DNA of 64,000 bases, from assembly GCF_014651715.1 (NCBI RefSeq), contig NZ_BMXK01000008.1:1-64000 (forward strand). Reading direction: 5' to 3'. How positions within the stretch are numbered: the stretch's first letter is position 1; each line of letters starts with the position of its first letter. Of this stretch, positions 47,025 to 54,789 are shown in pieces. The notes under the pieces were generated by a model. That model searched no databases, was not told the DNA's origin, and was given only the letters and a program-made list of their open reading frames with translations. The DNA comes from Zhihengliuella salsuginis. Lineage in GTDB: Bacteria; Actinomycetota; Actinomycetes; Actinomycetales; Micrococcaceae. The translations under genes and the position numbers were made by a program.

Positions 47025-47968
47025 GACGCCCCGCCGCCCGTCGCGGCCTCGAAGTCGAGGCCGAGGTCCAGGGAGCGCACGCTGTGCGTCAGCGCGCCCG
47101 AGGAGACGACGTCGACACCCGTGGCCGCGATCTCGCCGATGGTCTCGGCGCGGACGTTGCCCGAGGCCTCCACCAGGCAGCGTCCGGCGACCCGGCGCAC
47201 GCCCTCGGCCAGGTCGGCCAGCGCGAAGTTGTCGAGCATGACCGTGTCCACACCGGCCTCGACGACGGGCTCGAGCTGGTCCAGGCGGTCGATCTCCACC
47301 TCGAAGTGCACGGTGTGGCCCAGCTGCTCCCTGGCCCGGCGCAGGGCCCGGGTCAGCTCCCCGCCGGTGCCGAGCAGGGCGAGGTGGTTGTCCTTGGCCA
47401 TGACGGCCTCGCTGAGGTTGTCCCGGTGGTTGTACCCGCCGCCGCACCTCACGGCGTAGCGTTCGAGCACGCGCAGCCCGGGCGTCGTCTTGCGGGTGTC
47501 GGCGACCCGGACCGGGTGGCCGTTGGCGGAGACGGCGCCGCCGGCCGCGGCGACCATGGCCGCCGTCGCCGTGGCGATGCCGCTGAGCCGCTGCAGGAGG
47601 TTCAGGCCGACCCGCTCGCCGGTCAGCAGCGCCCGCGCCGGACCGCTCACGGTGACCAGGGCGTCCCCGGCCGCGAACCGGTCCCCGTCGGCGAGGTGCT
47701 CGGAGACGGACACCGAATCGTCCACGAGGCGCATGCTGGCGGCGAAGGCGGCGAGCCCGGCGCACACGCCGGCCTCGCGCGCGACGACCCGGCCGACGGC
47801 CGTCGCGGTGTCGTCGATCAGCGTGTCCGCCGTGATGTCGCCGGCGGGCGCGTCCTCCGCGAGGGCCGCGGCCACGATCCGCTCCAGGGCGGGACGCGGC
47901 ACCGGGCGGGGAGCCCGGAGGACCGCCCGCTCACGAATGCTGGGCTGCTGCGAAGGGCTGTGCTGCAT
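47021..47968 (-). CDS. nadC: Nicotinate-nucleotide pyrophosphorylase (carboxylating)
   Basis: A 315-residue quinolinate phosphoribosyltransferase that makes nicotinate mononucleotide from quinolinate and PRPP. Seen: LLTGERVGLNLLQRLSGIAT, VADTRKTTPGLRVLERYAV, RCGGGYNHRDNLSEAVMAKDNH, VEVEIDRLDQL, VDTVMLDNF and LVEASGNV, the QPRT active-site set. The N-terminus overlaps nadB by 38 bases, and a shorter start within the first 25 residues cannot be excluded. Confidence 0.94.
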   Translation of the reverse strand: MQHSPSQQPSIRERAVLRAPRPVPRPALERIVAAALAEDAPAGDITADTLIDDTATAVGRVVAREAGVCAGLAAFAASMRLVDDSVSVSEHLADGDRFAAGDALVTVSGPARALLTGERVGLNLLQRLSGIATATAAMVAAAGGAVSANGHPVRVADTRKTTPGLRVLERYAVRCGGGYNHRDNLSEAVMAKDNHLALLGTGGELTRALRRAREQLGHTVHFEVEIDRLDQLEPVVEAGVDTVMLDNFALADLAEGVRRVAGRCLVEASGNVRAETIGEIAATGVDVVSSGALTHSVRSLDLGLDFEAATGGGAS

Positions 47969-49667
47969 GTCGTTCTCCCCTGTCGGTTCTCGTCGATGTC
48001 GTCGGTGTCGTCGGTGCCGGGCGGTGCCCGTCGGGGCGCCCGGTGTCGTTGCGGAAATGGGCCCCGAGCGAATCCTCCCGGGCCAGGGCCGCGCGCGCGA
48101 TCAGCCGGCCGAGGAGCGCGCGGTTCGCGAGCTCGTGGACGGCGCGGGACTCCCCGCCGCCCAGGCTTCGCTCGGCCTCGGCTGCGATGCGCCCGGCCTC
48201 GGACGCCGCCTCCCGGAGGCCTCGTGCGTTGCGTTCGACGGCCAGGTGCCGGCTGGCGACCCGTCGCAGCCGTGCGGACAGCTCCGCCGTGCCCGGGCCG
48301 GGCAGCGGCGCCCGGTCCGGGGCACCCCGCAGGGGGCGGCGCGGACGGGAACGGGGCGCGGCAGCGGGCGCCGCCGCACCGGCGAGTGCCGCGTCGACGG
48401 CGCGCCAGGCGAAGACGAGGCCCTCCAGCAGCGAGTTGGAGGCGAGCCGGTTGGCCCCGTGGACCCCGGTGCAGGCGGACTCCCCGACCGCGTAGAGACC
48501 GGCGACGCCGGTCCGCCCGCTGGCATCGGTGGCGATCCCGCCCATCCAGTAGTGCTGGGCCTCGGCCACCGGGATCAGGTCGCGGGCCGGATCCAGTCCG
48601 GCGGCGGCGAGGGAGGCGACGATGCCCGGGAAGCGGCCCGCGAGGAAGCCTGCTCCCCGGCTGCGCTCGATCCCGCGGGCGTCGAGGAAGACGCCGCCCG
48701 TCGCGCGGCGCCGGGCGTGGATGGCGCGGGCGACGACGTCCCGCGGGGACAGCTCGGCGCGCGGGTCGGCGGAGGGCATGAAGCGCTCCCCCGCCCCGTC
48801 GAGCAGCACAGCGCCCTCGCCCCGCACGGCCTCCGAGATCATGAGCGTGGGGGCGTCCTGCGCCCCGGGCGGGCGGGTGCCGACGGCCGCGGCGTCCAGC
48901 AGGGTGGGGTGGAACTGGATGAACTCGAGGTCGCGGAGCCGGGCGCCGGCCCGCCAAGCCAGCGCCGCCCCGTCCCCCGTCGCCCCGGACGGGTTGGTCG
49001 TGAATTCGTAGAGCTGGCCGATGCCGCCCGTCGCGATGACGACCGCGTCCCCTGCGAGCTCCCGGATCGGCCCGTCCGGACCGGCCGCCCCGCCGGCGAG
49101 CAGGCGCACGCCGGCGACCGTGCCGTCGTCGTGCTGGACGAGATCCGTGACGAACGCGTTCTCGAGGATCCGCAGGCGGCCGCGGGCCTCGGCGGTGCGG
49201 CACGCGCGGATGAGCGCGGACGCGATGCCGGCGCCCGTCGCGTCCCCGCCGTGGTGCAGGATGCGGGCGTGCGAATGCGCGCCCTCCAGCCCCAGGGCGA
49301 ACCCGCGCTCCGCACGGTCGAACTCCGTTCCGGCCGCGATCAGGCGCTCGACGTGGGTCCACGCCTCGCGGCAGAGGAGCTCGACGGCGGCCGGGTCGCC
49401 GGCGTGCGCCCCGGCCGTCAGGGTGTCGGCGATGTGCGAGGCGACGCTGTCGCCCGCCGCCTCCGAGTCCGGCGAGACCGCGGCGATCCCGCCCTGGGCG
49501 TACCAGGTGTTCGAATCCTGCAGCCGGTCCTTCGTGACGAGGGTGGCGGCCGGCTCCCCCGCCGCACGCGACCGCTCGGCGGCGGCGAGGGCGGCGTAGA
49601 GCCCGGCGATGCCGGAGCCGACGATGATCAGCGAACGCGCCCCGCCCCCTCCGACGGCGGTGCTCAC
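47931..49667 (-). CDS. nadB: L-aspartate oxidase
   Basis: A 578-residue FAD enzyme that oxidises aspartate to iminoaspartate for NadA. Seen: SLIIVGSGIAGLYAALAAAE for FAD, DSNTWYAQGGIAAVSPDSEA, EGAHSHARILHHGGDATG, TGGIGQLYEFTTNPSGATGDG, EFIQFHPT, AEAQHYWMGGIATDASGRT and GESACTGVHGANRLASNSLLEGLVFAWRA read in parts. GTG 49667 overlaps the nadA stop (GTGA). The C-terminal ~45 residues are a low-complexity Thr/Pro/Arg tail, not expected to be catalytic. Confidence 0.94.
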   Translation of the reverse strand: MSTAVGGGGARSLIIVGSGIAGLYAALAAAERSRAAGEPAATLVTKDRLQDSNTWYAQGGIAAVSPDSEAAGDSVASHIADTLTAGAHAGDPAAVELLCREAWTHVERLIAAGTEFDRAERGFALGLEGAHSHARILHHGGDATGAGIASALIRACRTAEARGRLRILENAFVTDLVQHDDGTVAGVRLLAGGAAGPDGPIRELAGDAVVIATGGIGQLYEFTTNPSGATGDGAALAWRAGARLRDLEFIQFHPTLLDAAAVGTRPPGAQDAPTLMISEAVRGEGAVLLDGAGERFMPSADPRAELSPRDVVARAIHARRRATGGVFLDARGIERSRGAGFLAGRFPGIVASLAAAGLDPARDLIPVAEAQHYWMGGIATDASGRTGVAGLYAVGESACTGVHGANRLASNSLLEGLVFAWRAVDAALAGAAAPAAAPRSRPRRPLRGAPDRAPLPGPGTAELSARLRRVASRHLAVERNARGLREAASEAGRIAAEAERSLGGGESRAVHELANRALLGRLIARAALAREDSLGAHFRNDTGRPDGHRPAPTTPTTSTRTDRGERHAAQPFAAAQHS

Positions 49668-50959
49668 GGCTTCGCGTCGAGCATGCGCTGGAGGGCGACC
49701 TTCGCGTGCGCGGTCGTCCCCTCGTCGACGGTGATCCGGTTGACCACGCGGCCCGCGACGAGCTCCTCCAGGACCCAGGCCAGGTAGCCCGGGTGGATGC
49801 GGTACATCGTCGAGCACGGGCAGACCACCGGGTCGAGGCAGAAGATCGTGTGCTGCGGGTACTCGTCCGCCAGGCGGTTGACCATGTTGACCTCGGTGCC
49901 GATGGCGAACACGCTCGGCTCGGTCGCCGCCGCGACGGCCTTGCGGATGAAATCGGTGGAGCCCGCGGCATCGGCCGCGTCGACGACGGGCATCGGGCAC
50001 TCGGGGTGGACGATCACCTGCACCTCGGGGAACTGCGCCCGGGCGCCCTCGATCTGCTCGACCGTGAAGCGCTTGTGCACCGAGCAGAAGCCGTGCCAGA
50101 GGATCACGCGGGCGTCGCGCAGCGTCTGCTCGTCGTTGCCGCCGAGGGCCGCGCGCGGGTTCCACATGGGCATGGCCTCGAGGGGCACGCCCATGGCCTT
50201 GGCCGTGTTCCGGCCCAGGTGCTGGTCGGGGAAGAACAGGACCCGCCGGCCGCGTTCGAACGCCCATTCGAGCACCGTCGCCGCGTTCGAGGAGGTGCAC
50301 ACGATTCCGCCGTTGCGCCCGACGAAGCCCTTCAACGCGGCGGAGGAGTTCATGTAGGTCACGGGCACGACGGCGGCGCGCCCGTCGTCGTCCTCGTCCG
50401 CGTAGAGCTCCATGAGCTGCTCCCAGCACTCCTCGACGCTGGAGGAATCGGCCATGTCCGCCATCGAGCAGCCGGCCGCCAGGTTGGGCAGGACCACCGC
50501 CTGGTCGTCGCGGGAGAGGATGTCGGCCGTCTCTGCCATGAAGTGCACGCCGCAGAACACGATGTACTTCGCGTCCTCGCGGGACAGGGCCGCGTTGGCG
50601 AGCTGGAAGGAGTCGCCGACGAAGTCCGCGTGCTCGACGACCTCGTCGCGCTGGTAGAAGTGCCCGAGCACCACGAGATCCTCGCCGAGCTGCTCCTTGG
50701 CGCGGCGGATCCGCCCGCCGAGCTCGGCGTCGTCGGCCAGCCGGTACTCCTCGGGGATCACGCCCTGGCGCGGCGTGTCCGCGGGGGCGACGTCCTCCAT
50801 CGAGGACCCGGGCCCGTAGGCCGGCGAGCCGGCGTCGAAATTCCACGGTGAGACGGCCAGCTCCGGCGTGCACGAGCCGCCGGCGGCCGGCGACGTCGCC
50901 GCACCGGGGGCCGGACGGGCCGTCTCGAAGCTCTGGATCTTGACTTGGACGCTTGTCAT
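49664..50959 (-). CDS. nadA: Quinolinate synthase A
   Basis: A 431-residue 4Fe-4S enzyme condensing iminoaspartate with dihydroxyacetone phosphate to quinolinate. Seen: VLGHFYQRDEVVEHADFVGDSFQLA, IVFCGVHFMAETADIL, MNSSAALKGFVGR with IVCTSSNAATVLEWA, LFFPDQHLGRNTAKAMG, VIVHPECPMPVV and CPCSTMYRIHPGYL with cluster cysteines. A non-conserved extension of about 70 residues precedes the core, as usual for actinobacterial NadA. ATG 50959 has GGAAGG upstream. It overlaps the end of the NrtR gene by four bases. Confidence 0.95.
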   Translation of the reverse strand: MTSVQVKIQSFETARPAPGAATSPAAGGSCTPELAVSPWNFDAGSPAYGPGSSMEDVAPADTPRQGVIPEEYRLADDAELGGRIRRAKEQLGEDLVVLGHFYQRDEVVEHADFVGDSFQLANAALSREDAKYIVFCGVHFMAETADILSRDDQAVVLPNLAAGCSMADMADSSSVEECWEQLMELYADEDDDGRAAVVPVTYMNSSAALKGFVGRNGGIVCTSSNAATVLEWAFERGRRVLFFPDQHLGRNTAKAMGVPLEAMPMWNPRAALGGNDEQTLRDARVILWHGFCSVHKRFTVEQIEGARAQFPEVQVIVHPECPMPVVDAADAAGSTDFIRKAVAAATEPSVFAIGTEVNMVNRLADEYPQHTIFCLDPVVCPCSTMYRIHPGYLAWVLEELVAGRVVNRITVDEGTTAHAKVALQRMLDAKP

Positions 50960-51741
50960 ACTCGTGAACCTTCCTGGGGGGATGCGGTGGCGGCAGGGGC
51001 CGGGGCGGGCAGTGCGGTGACAGGGTCTTCGTAGCGGTAGAGCTTCGGCGGGCGGTGCTTGACGCCGTGCAGGTGCTCCCCCGTCTCGACCAGGCCCGGC
51101 GAGCCCTTGAGCTGGCGCCGAAAGTTGGCGGGATCGAGCGTCGTGTCGAGGACGACCTCGTACACCTCGCGGACCTGGGCGAGCGTGAACCGGTCTCCCA
51201 GCAGGCGGTGGGCGACCTTCCCGTAGGTCACCTTGTTCCGCAGCCGCCAGAGCGCGTACTCCACGATCCGGCCGTGGTCGAAGGCCAGCTGCTCCCGGAC
51301 CTCGGGCGAGTCGACCGGGAACCAGGCGACGTTGGGGTCTTCGATGAGCTCTGAATGGGGCGCGCCCCGGTCGTCGCGCGCCCCGCTCGTGTCGGCCTGG
51401 CGGACGAGCGCCCAGTAGACGATCGAGACGACCCGCCGCGCCGGCGAGCGGTCGGTGCCGCCGAACGCGTAGAGCTGCTCGAGGTAGCGCGGCACCAGGC
51501 CCGTGGTCGTGCGCAGGTTCTCCGCGGCCGCGGACTGGAGCGACTGCTCCGCGGCCAGCGGCCCTCCCGGCAGCGCCCACTGCCCGCGGTACGGCTGGCG
51601 GGTGCGCCTCACCAGGGGGATCCACAGCCGCAGGGGGCTGTCCTCGTCCGCGCCGCGGTCGCGGCGCAGGGAGAAGATCACGGTGGAGACCGCCAGCTCC
51701 GGGCTCGTCGCGGCCCGCTCGGAGACGTTCAGAAATTCCAT
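50956..51741 (-). CDS. nrtR: NrtR-type Nudix-related transcriptional regulator of NAD synthesis
   Basis: A 261-residue protein with an N-terminal Nudix-fold domain (VIFSLRRD, RQPYRGQWALPGGPL, then a degenerate Nudix box in which the REUXEEXGU part reads AAENLRTTTGL). The C-terminal winged helix carries YGKVAHRLLGDRFTLAQVREVYEVVLDTTLDPANFRRQL and the NrtR end piece PPKLYRY. In NrtR proteins the Nudix domain senses ADP-ribose-like ligands and the wing binds DNA. ATG 51741 was chosen: the longer frame from 51786 would run through a 25-base palindrome that looks like the operator. It is first gene of the nad operon, hence probably autoregulated. Confidence 0.88.
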   Translation of the reverse strand: MEFLNVSERAATSPELAVSTVIFSLRRDRGADEDSPLRLWIPLVRRTRQPYRGQWALPGGPLAAEQSLQSAAAENLRTTTGLVPRYLEQLYAFGGTDRSPARRVVSIVYWALVRQADTSGARDDRGAPHSELIEDPNVAWFPVDSPEVREQLAFDHGRIVEYALWRLRNKVTYGKVAHRLLGDRFTLAQVREVYEVVLDTTLDPANFRRQLKGSPGLVETGEHLHGVKHRPPKLYRYEDPVTALPAPAPAATASPQEGSRV

Positions 51742-51758
51742 GGATCCCGCCGGTGAAG

Positions 51759-51783
51759 AGTTAATGTCACAACGACTATAACT
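51759..51783. promoter_or_regulatory. Candidate NrtR operator upstream of nrtR-nadABC
   Basis: AGTTAATGTC, five bases ACAAC, then GACTATAACT: each 10-base arm matches the inverted partner at eight positions. It starts 18 bases upstream of the nrtR start and overlaps the stop codon of the Lrp-type gene. A 21-25 base palindrome with GTC/GAC around a short centre is the general form of NrtR sites. Confidence 0.7.
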
Positions 51784-52249
51784 CATCCGGCACCGCGGCC
51801 GCCTCGACGAGCGGCAGCATGCGCGACGCGATCGGCGTATTCAGCACGACCGACGACGACGACCGCACCACAGTGCCGGTGGCCAGGACCGCGTCGAGCA
51901 CGCGCTGCAGATCCGCGTTCGACCGCGCTACGACGCACGCCAGCAGGTCGAACTCGCCGGAGACGGTGTGCAGCTCGAGCACCTCGGGAATACCGGCGAG
52001 CGCGGCGGCGACGCCGTCGTGCCCGGCGTCCTGGTGGATGGCGAGCGAGCAGTAGGCGCGCACGGGGTAGCCGATCCCTTCGGGGTCCAGCTGCGGCCCC
52101 CACCCGGTGATCGCCCCCGCGGCCTGGAGCTTGTCCAGCCGCGCCTGGACAGTGGCGCGGGCGACGGCGAGCGCGCGGGAGGCTTCGAGGACGGACATCT
52201 TGTGGTCGCCGGTGAAGAGAGCGACGATTCGGGCGTCAAGGGTGTCCAT
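51776..52249 (-). CDS. Lrp/AsnC-family transcriptional regulator
   Basis: A 157-residue regulator. The N-terminal helix-turn-helix (DARIVALFTGDHKMSVLEASRALAVARATVQARLDKLQAAGAI, read in parts) is followed by a RAM effector domain (YCSLAIHQDAG, LELHTVSGEFDLLACVVARS, VVRSSSSVVLNTPI). It is divergently transcribed from the oxoacid dehydrogenase genes with 116 bases between, the usual place for a BkdR-like local regulator that responds to an amino or oxo acid. Three similar 13-base direct repeats lie in that gap. Confidence 0.92.
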   Translation of the reverse strand: MDTLDARIVALFTGDHKMSVLEASRALAVARATVQARLDKLQAAGAITGWGPQLDPEGIGYPVRAYCSLAIHQDAGHDGVAAALAGIPEVLELHTVSGEFDLLACVVARSNADLQRVLDAVLATGTVVRSSSSVVLNTPIASRMLPLVEAAAVPDEL

Positions 52250-52258
52250 GATATTCCT

Positions 52259-52336
52259 TGCAGTTTGTCTAGGGCTATTGGGTTCTGGCTCGGCAATTAG
52301 TGCAGTTTGCCTACCCTCTATGATGCACCTTGCATA
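52259..52336. promoter_or_regulatory. Three direct repeats between the Lrp-type gene and the dehydrogenase operon
   Basis: TGCAGTTTGTCTA (52259-52271), TGCAGTTTGCCTA (52301-52313) and TGCACCTTGCATA (52324-52336) share TGCA, TTG and TA at fixed positions. Offsets of 42 and 23 bases are near four and two helical turns. Multiple phased sites are typical for Lrp-type octamers wrapping DNA. Confidence 0.65.
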
Positions 52337-52365
52337 GCCGCCCTGGCGTGTCTACCGTCACAAAC

Positions 52366-53415
52366 ATGAATACTCTGTCCTACGGCCGCGCCGCTCTGCC
52401 CGACGCCGAGCTGGTGCGCCTCTTTTCCCAGATGACGCAGGTGAGGCACCTGGACACGTCGGCGATCGCCTGGCAGCGCCAGGGCATCCTCCCCGGCTAC
52501 GCGCCGATGCGCGGCCAGGAGGCCGCCCAGGTGGGCAGCGTGGCCGCGCTCGACATGTCCCGCGACTTCGTCTTCCCGACCTACCGCGAGATGGGCGCGG
52601 CTCTGGCCGCCGGCGTCGATATGGGCGAGTACATGGCGACCCACAAGGCGACGTGGAACGGCGGCATGTACGACGCCCGCGAAACCCGGGTCACGCCGAT
52701 CCAGACGGTGATCGGCGGGTCCGCGCTGCACGCCGTCGGGTGGGCGCACGGGCAGCGGCTGGACGCCGCCGCGGCCGGGGCGGACGAACCACTGGACCTG
52801 CCGGTCGCGCTGGTCTACCTCGGCGACGGAGCGAGCTCGCAGGGCGACATCCACGAGGCGATGAACTTCGCCGGCGTCTTCGAGACGCCGACCGTGTTCT
52901 TCGTCCAGAACAACGGCTGGGCCATCTCCGTTCCGACGGAGCGCCAGGTCGCCGGCGGCTCGGTGGCCGCACGCGGCGCGGGCTACGGCATCGCGTCGAT
53001 CCACGTGGACGGGAACGACGTCGAGGCGGTCGTCCAGGCGACACGCGCCGCCGTCGCCCACGCCCGCTCCGGCGCGGGACCCGCCGTCGTCGAGGCGATG
53101 ACCTACCGGCGCGGCCCCCACTCGACGTCGGACGACCCGGGGCGCTACCGCTCACTGGCCGAGGAGCGTCGCGACGGCGGGGTGGACCCCATGGACGCGC
53201 TCAGGGACCGCCTCCTCGAGGCCGGCGCGCTGACGGCGGAGGACGTCGCGGCGATTCAGAGCGAGGCCGAGGCATTCGAGGAACGCGTCCGGGCCGACGT
53301 CCAGGCCCAGGGGCCCCGGCCGGGGGCCGAGATGTTCGAGTACGTCTATCAGGAGATGCCGGCACCCCTGCGCGAGCAGGCCGCCGCATGGCGAGAGGAA
53401 TCCGATCATGTCTAA
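52366..53415 (+). CDS. 2-oxoacid dehydrogenase E1 component, alpha subunit
   Basis: A 349-residue ThDP-dependent subunit that decarboxylates a 2-oxo acid. The ThDP-Mg motif is YLGDGASSQGDIHEAMNFAG at 151-170 with NN at 182-183. RGQEAAQVG at 50-58 and YRRGPHSTSDDPGRYR near residue 250 are typical of branched-chain and acetoin-type E1 alpha. ATG 52366 (MNTLSYGRAALPDAELVRLF) is the normal start; an upstream in-frame TTG would overlap the repeat region. The stop overlaps the beta-subunit start by eight bases. Branched-chain oxo acids are the likeliest substrates, acetoin an alternative. Confidence 0.92.
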   Translation: MNTLSYGRAALPDAELVRLFSQMTQVRHLDTSAIAWQRQGILPGYAPMRGQEAAQVGSVAALDMSRDFVFPTYREMGAALAAGVDMGEYMATHKATWNGGMYDARETRVTPIQTVIGGSALHAVGWAHGQRLDAAAAGADEPLDLPVALVYLGDGASSQGDIHEAMNFAGVFETPTVFFVQNNGWAISVPTERQVAGGSVAARGAGYGIASIHVDGNDVEAVVQATRAAVAHARSGAGPAVVEAMTYRRGPHSTSDDPGRYRSLAEERRDGGVDPMDALRDRLLEAGALTAEDVAAIQSEAEAFEERVRADVQAQGPRPGAEMFEYVYQEMPAPLREQAAAWREESDHV

Positions 53416-54460
53416 TGCCGTAGCCACCCCGCCGGTGGATGCCGGCGCGGGCCGGACCGTCCCCGCAGAGCGCACCGGACGGACGACCCTGTCCATGAAC
53501 CAGGCCATCAACGCGGCGCTGCACGACGCGCTCGCGGAGAACCCGCGCACGCTCGTCCTCGGCGAGGACGTGGGCCGGCTCGGCGGCGTCTTCCGCGTCA
53601 CGGACGGGCTGCAGGCGAAGTTCGGGGCCGACCGCGTCTTCGACACCCCGCTGGCGGAGTCGGGCATCCTGGGCATGTCGGCCGGCCTCGCGATGGCGGG
53701 CTACCACCCGATCCCCGAGGTCCAGTTCGACGGGTTCACCTACCCGGCGATCAACCAGCTGGTCACGCAGATCGCCCGGATGAACTTCCGCACCCGCGGC
53801 GCCCTGCCGATGCCCATCACGCTGCGCATGCCGAGCTTCGGCGGCATCCAGTCCCCCGAGCTGCACTCGGAGTCACTCGAGTGGCTGTTCGCCCACGTGG
53901 CCGGACTGAAGGTCGTCTCCCCGTCCAGCCCGCACCAGGCGTACCACCTGCTGCGGCACGCCGCGCAGCGCCCGGACCCCGTGGTCTACATGGAGCCGAA
54001 GTCGCGCTACTGGCAGAAGGGCCGGGTCGACTTCGACGAGCCCGGAAACCTCGAGGGCGCGCACGTCGCCCGCGCCGGACGGCACCTGACGCTTGTCGCG
54101 TGGGGCGCGATGGTCTCCCGGTGCCTGCAGGCGGCGGAGGCCGCCGCGGAGGACGGGCTCGACGTCGAGGTCCTCGACCTGCGCTGGCTCTCCCCCATCG
54201 ACGCGGACGCCCTGGCGGCGTCGATCAGCAAGACGCGGCGCGCCGTCGTCGTGCACGAGGCCCCGAAGACCGCGGGCCTGGGCGCCGAGGTCTCCCAGCT
54301 CATCACGGAGCGGTGCTTCGGCACGCTCAAGGCCCCGGTGGAGCGCGTGACCGGCTTCGACGTGCCGTTCCCCTCCGGGAGCCTCGAGAACGAATACATC
54401 CCGAACATCGACCGCATCCTGTATGGGATCCAGCGCGTATTGGAGTACCGCCGTGGCTGA
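53408..54460 (+). CDS. 2-oxoacid dehydrogenase E1 component, beta subunit
   Basis: A 350-residue transketolase-like beta subunit. Seen: LSMNQAINAALHDALAENPRTLVLGEDVGRLGGVFRVTDGL, FDTPLAESGILGMSAGLAMAGYHPIPEVQF and a C-terminal domain with DLRWLSPIDADALAASISKT and VVHEAPKTAGLGAEV (read in parts). It completes the alpha2beta2 E1 with the upstream gene. Overlap with the next gene by eight bases indicates tight stoichiometric coupling to the lipoyl-domain protein. Confidence 0.93.
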   Translation: MSNAVATPPVDAGAGRTVPAERTGRTTLSMNQAINAALHDALAENPRTLVLGEDVGRLGGVFRVTDGLQAKFGADRVFDTPLAESGILGMSAGLAMAGYHPIPEVQFDGFTYPAINQLVTQIARMNFRTRGALPMPITLRMPSFGGIQSPELHSESLEWLFAHVAGLKVVSPSSPHQAYHLLRHAAQRPDPVVYMEPKSRYWQKGRVDFDEPGNLEGAHVARAGRHLTLVAWGAMVSRCLQAAEAAAEDGLDVEVLDLRWLSPIDADALAASISKTRRAVVVHEAPKTAGLGAEVSQLITERCFGTLKAPVERVTGFDVPFPSGSLENEYIPNIDRILYGIQRVLEYRRG

Positions 54461-54779
54461 ACTGTCCTTCCCCCTGCCCGATCTCGGCGAGGGCCTCATC
54501 GAGGCCACCATCCTCGAGTGGCTCGTCGAGGAGGGCGAGCACGTCGAGCGCAACCAGCCGCTCGTCGAGGTCGAGACGACCAAGAGCTCGCTCGAGCTGC
54601 CCAGCCCGCAGACCGGCGTCGTGGTGCGCACGCACGGCGGACCGGGTGAGACGATCGACGTGGGCGACCCGCTCATCGTGTTCGAGGTCCCCGACGACAC
54701 CGCCGGGATCATCGGCACCGTCCCGAAGGACGAGAAGCCGAAGCGGCGGGTGCGACTGAACGTCGACCTCGATGACTGA
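54453..54779 (+). CDS. Stand-alone lipoyl-domain protein (E2-like carrier only)
   Basis: A 108-residue protein consisting of little more than one biotinyl/lipoyl domain: LSFPLPDLGEGLIEATILEWLVEEGEHVERNQPLVEVETTKSSLELPSPQTGVV in pieces, with lipoyl-acceptor Lys 44 in ETTKSS (normally DKA). There is no E3-binding domain and no acyltransferase catalytic domain with HxxxDG. GTG 54453 has GGAG eight bases upstream and overlaps the E1 beta stop. It can carry the acyl group made by E1, but another protein must complete transfer; the next gene, an alpha/beta hydrolase, is the obvious candidate. Confidence 0.9.
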   Translation: MAELSFPLPDLGEGLIEATILEWLVEEGEHVERNQPLVEVETTKSSLELPSPQTGVVVRTHGGPGETIDVGDPLIVFEVPDDTAGIIGTVPKDEKPKRRVRLNVDLDD

Positions 54780-54789
54780 CGGAGGAACC

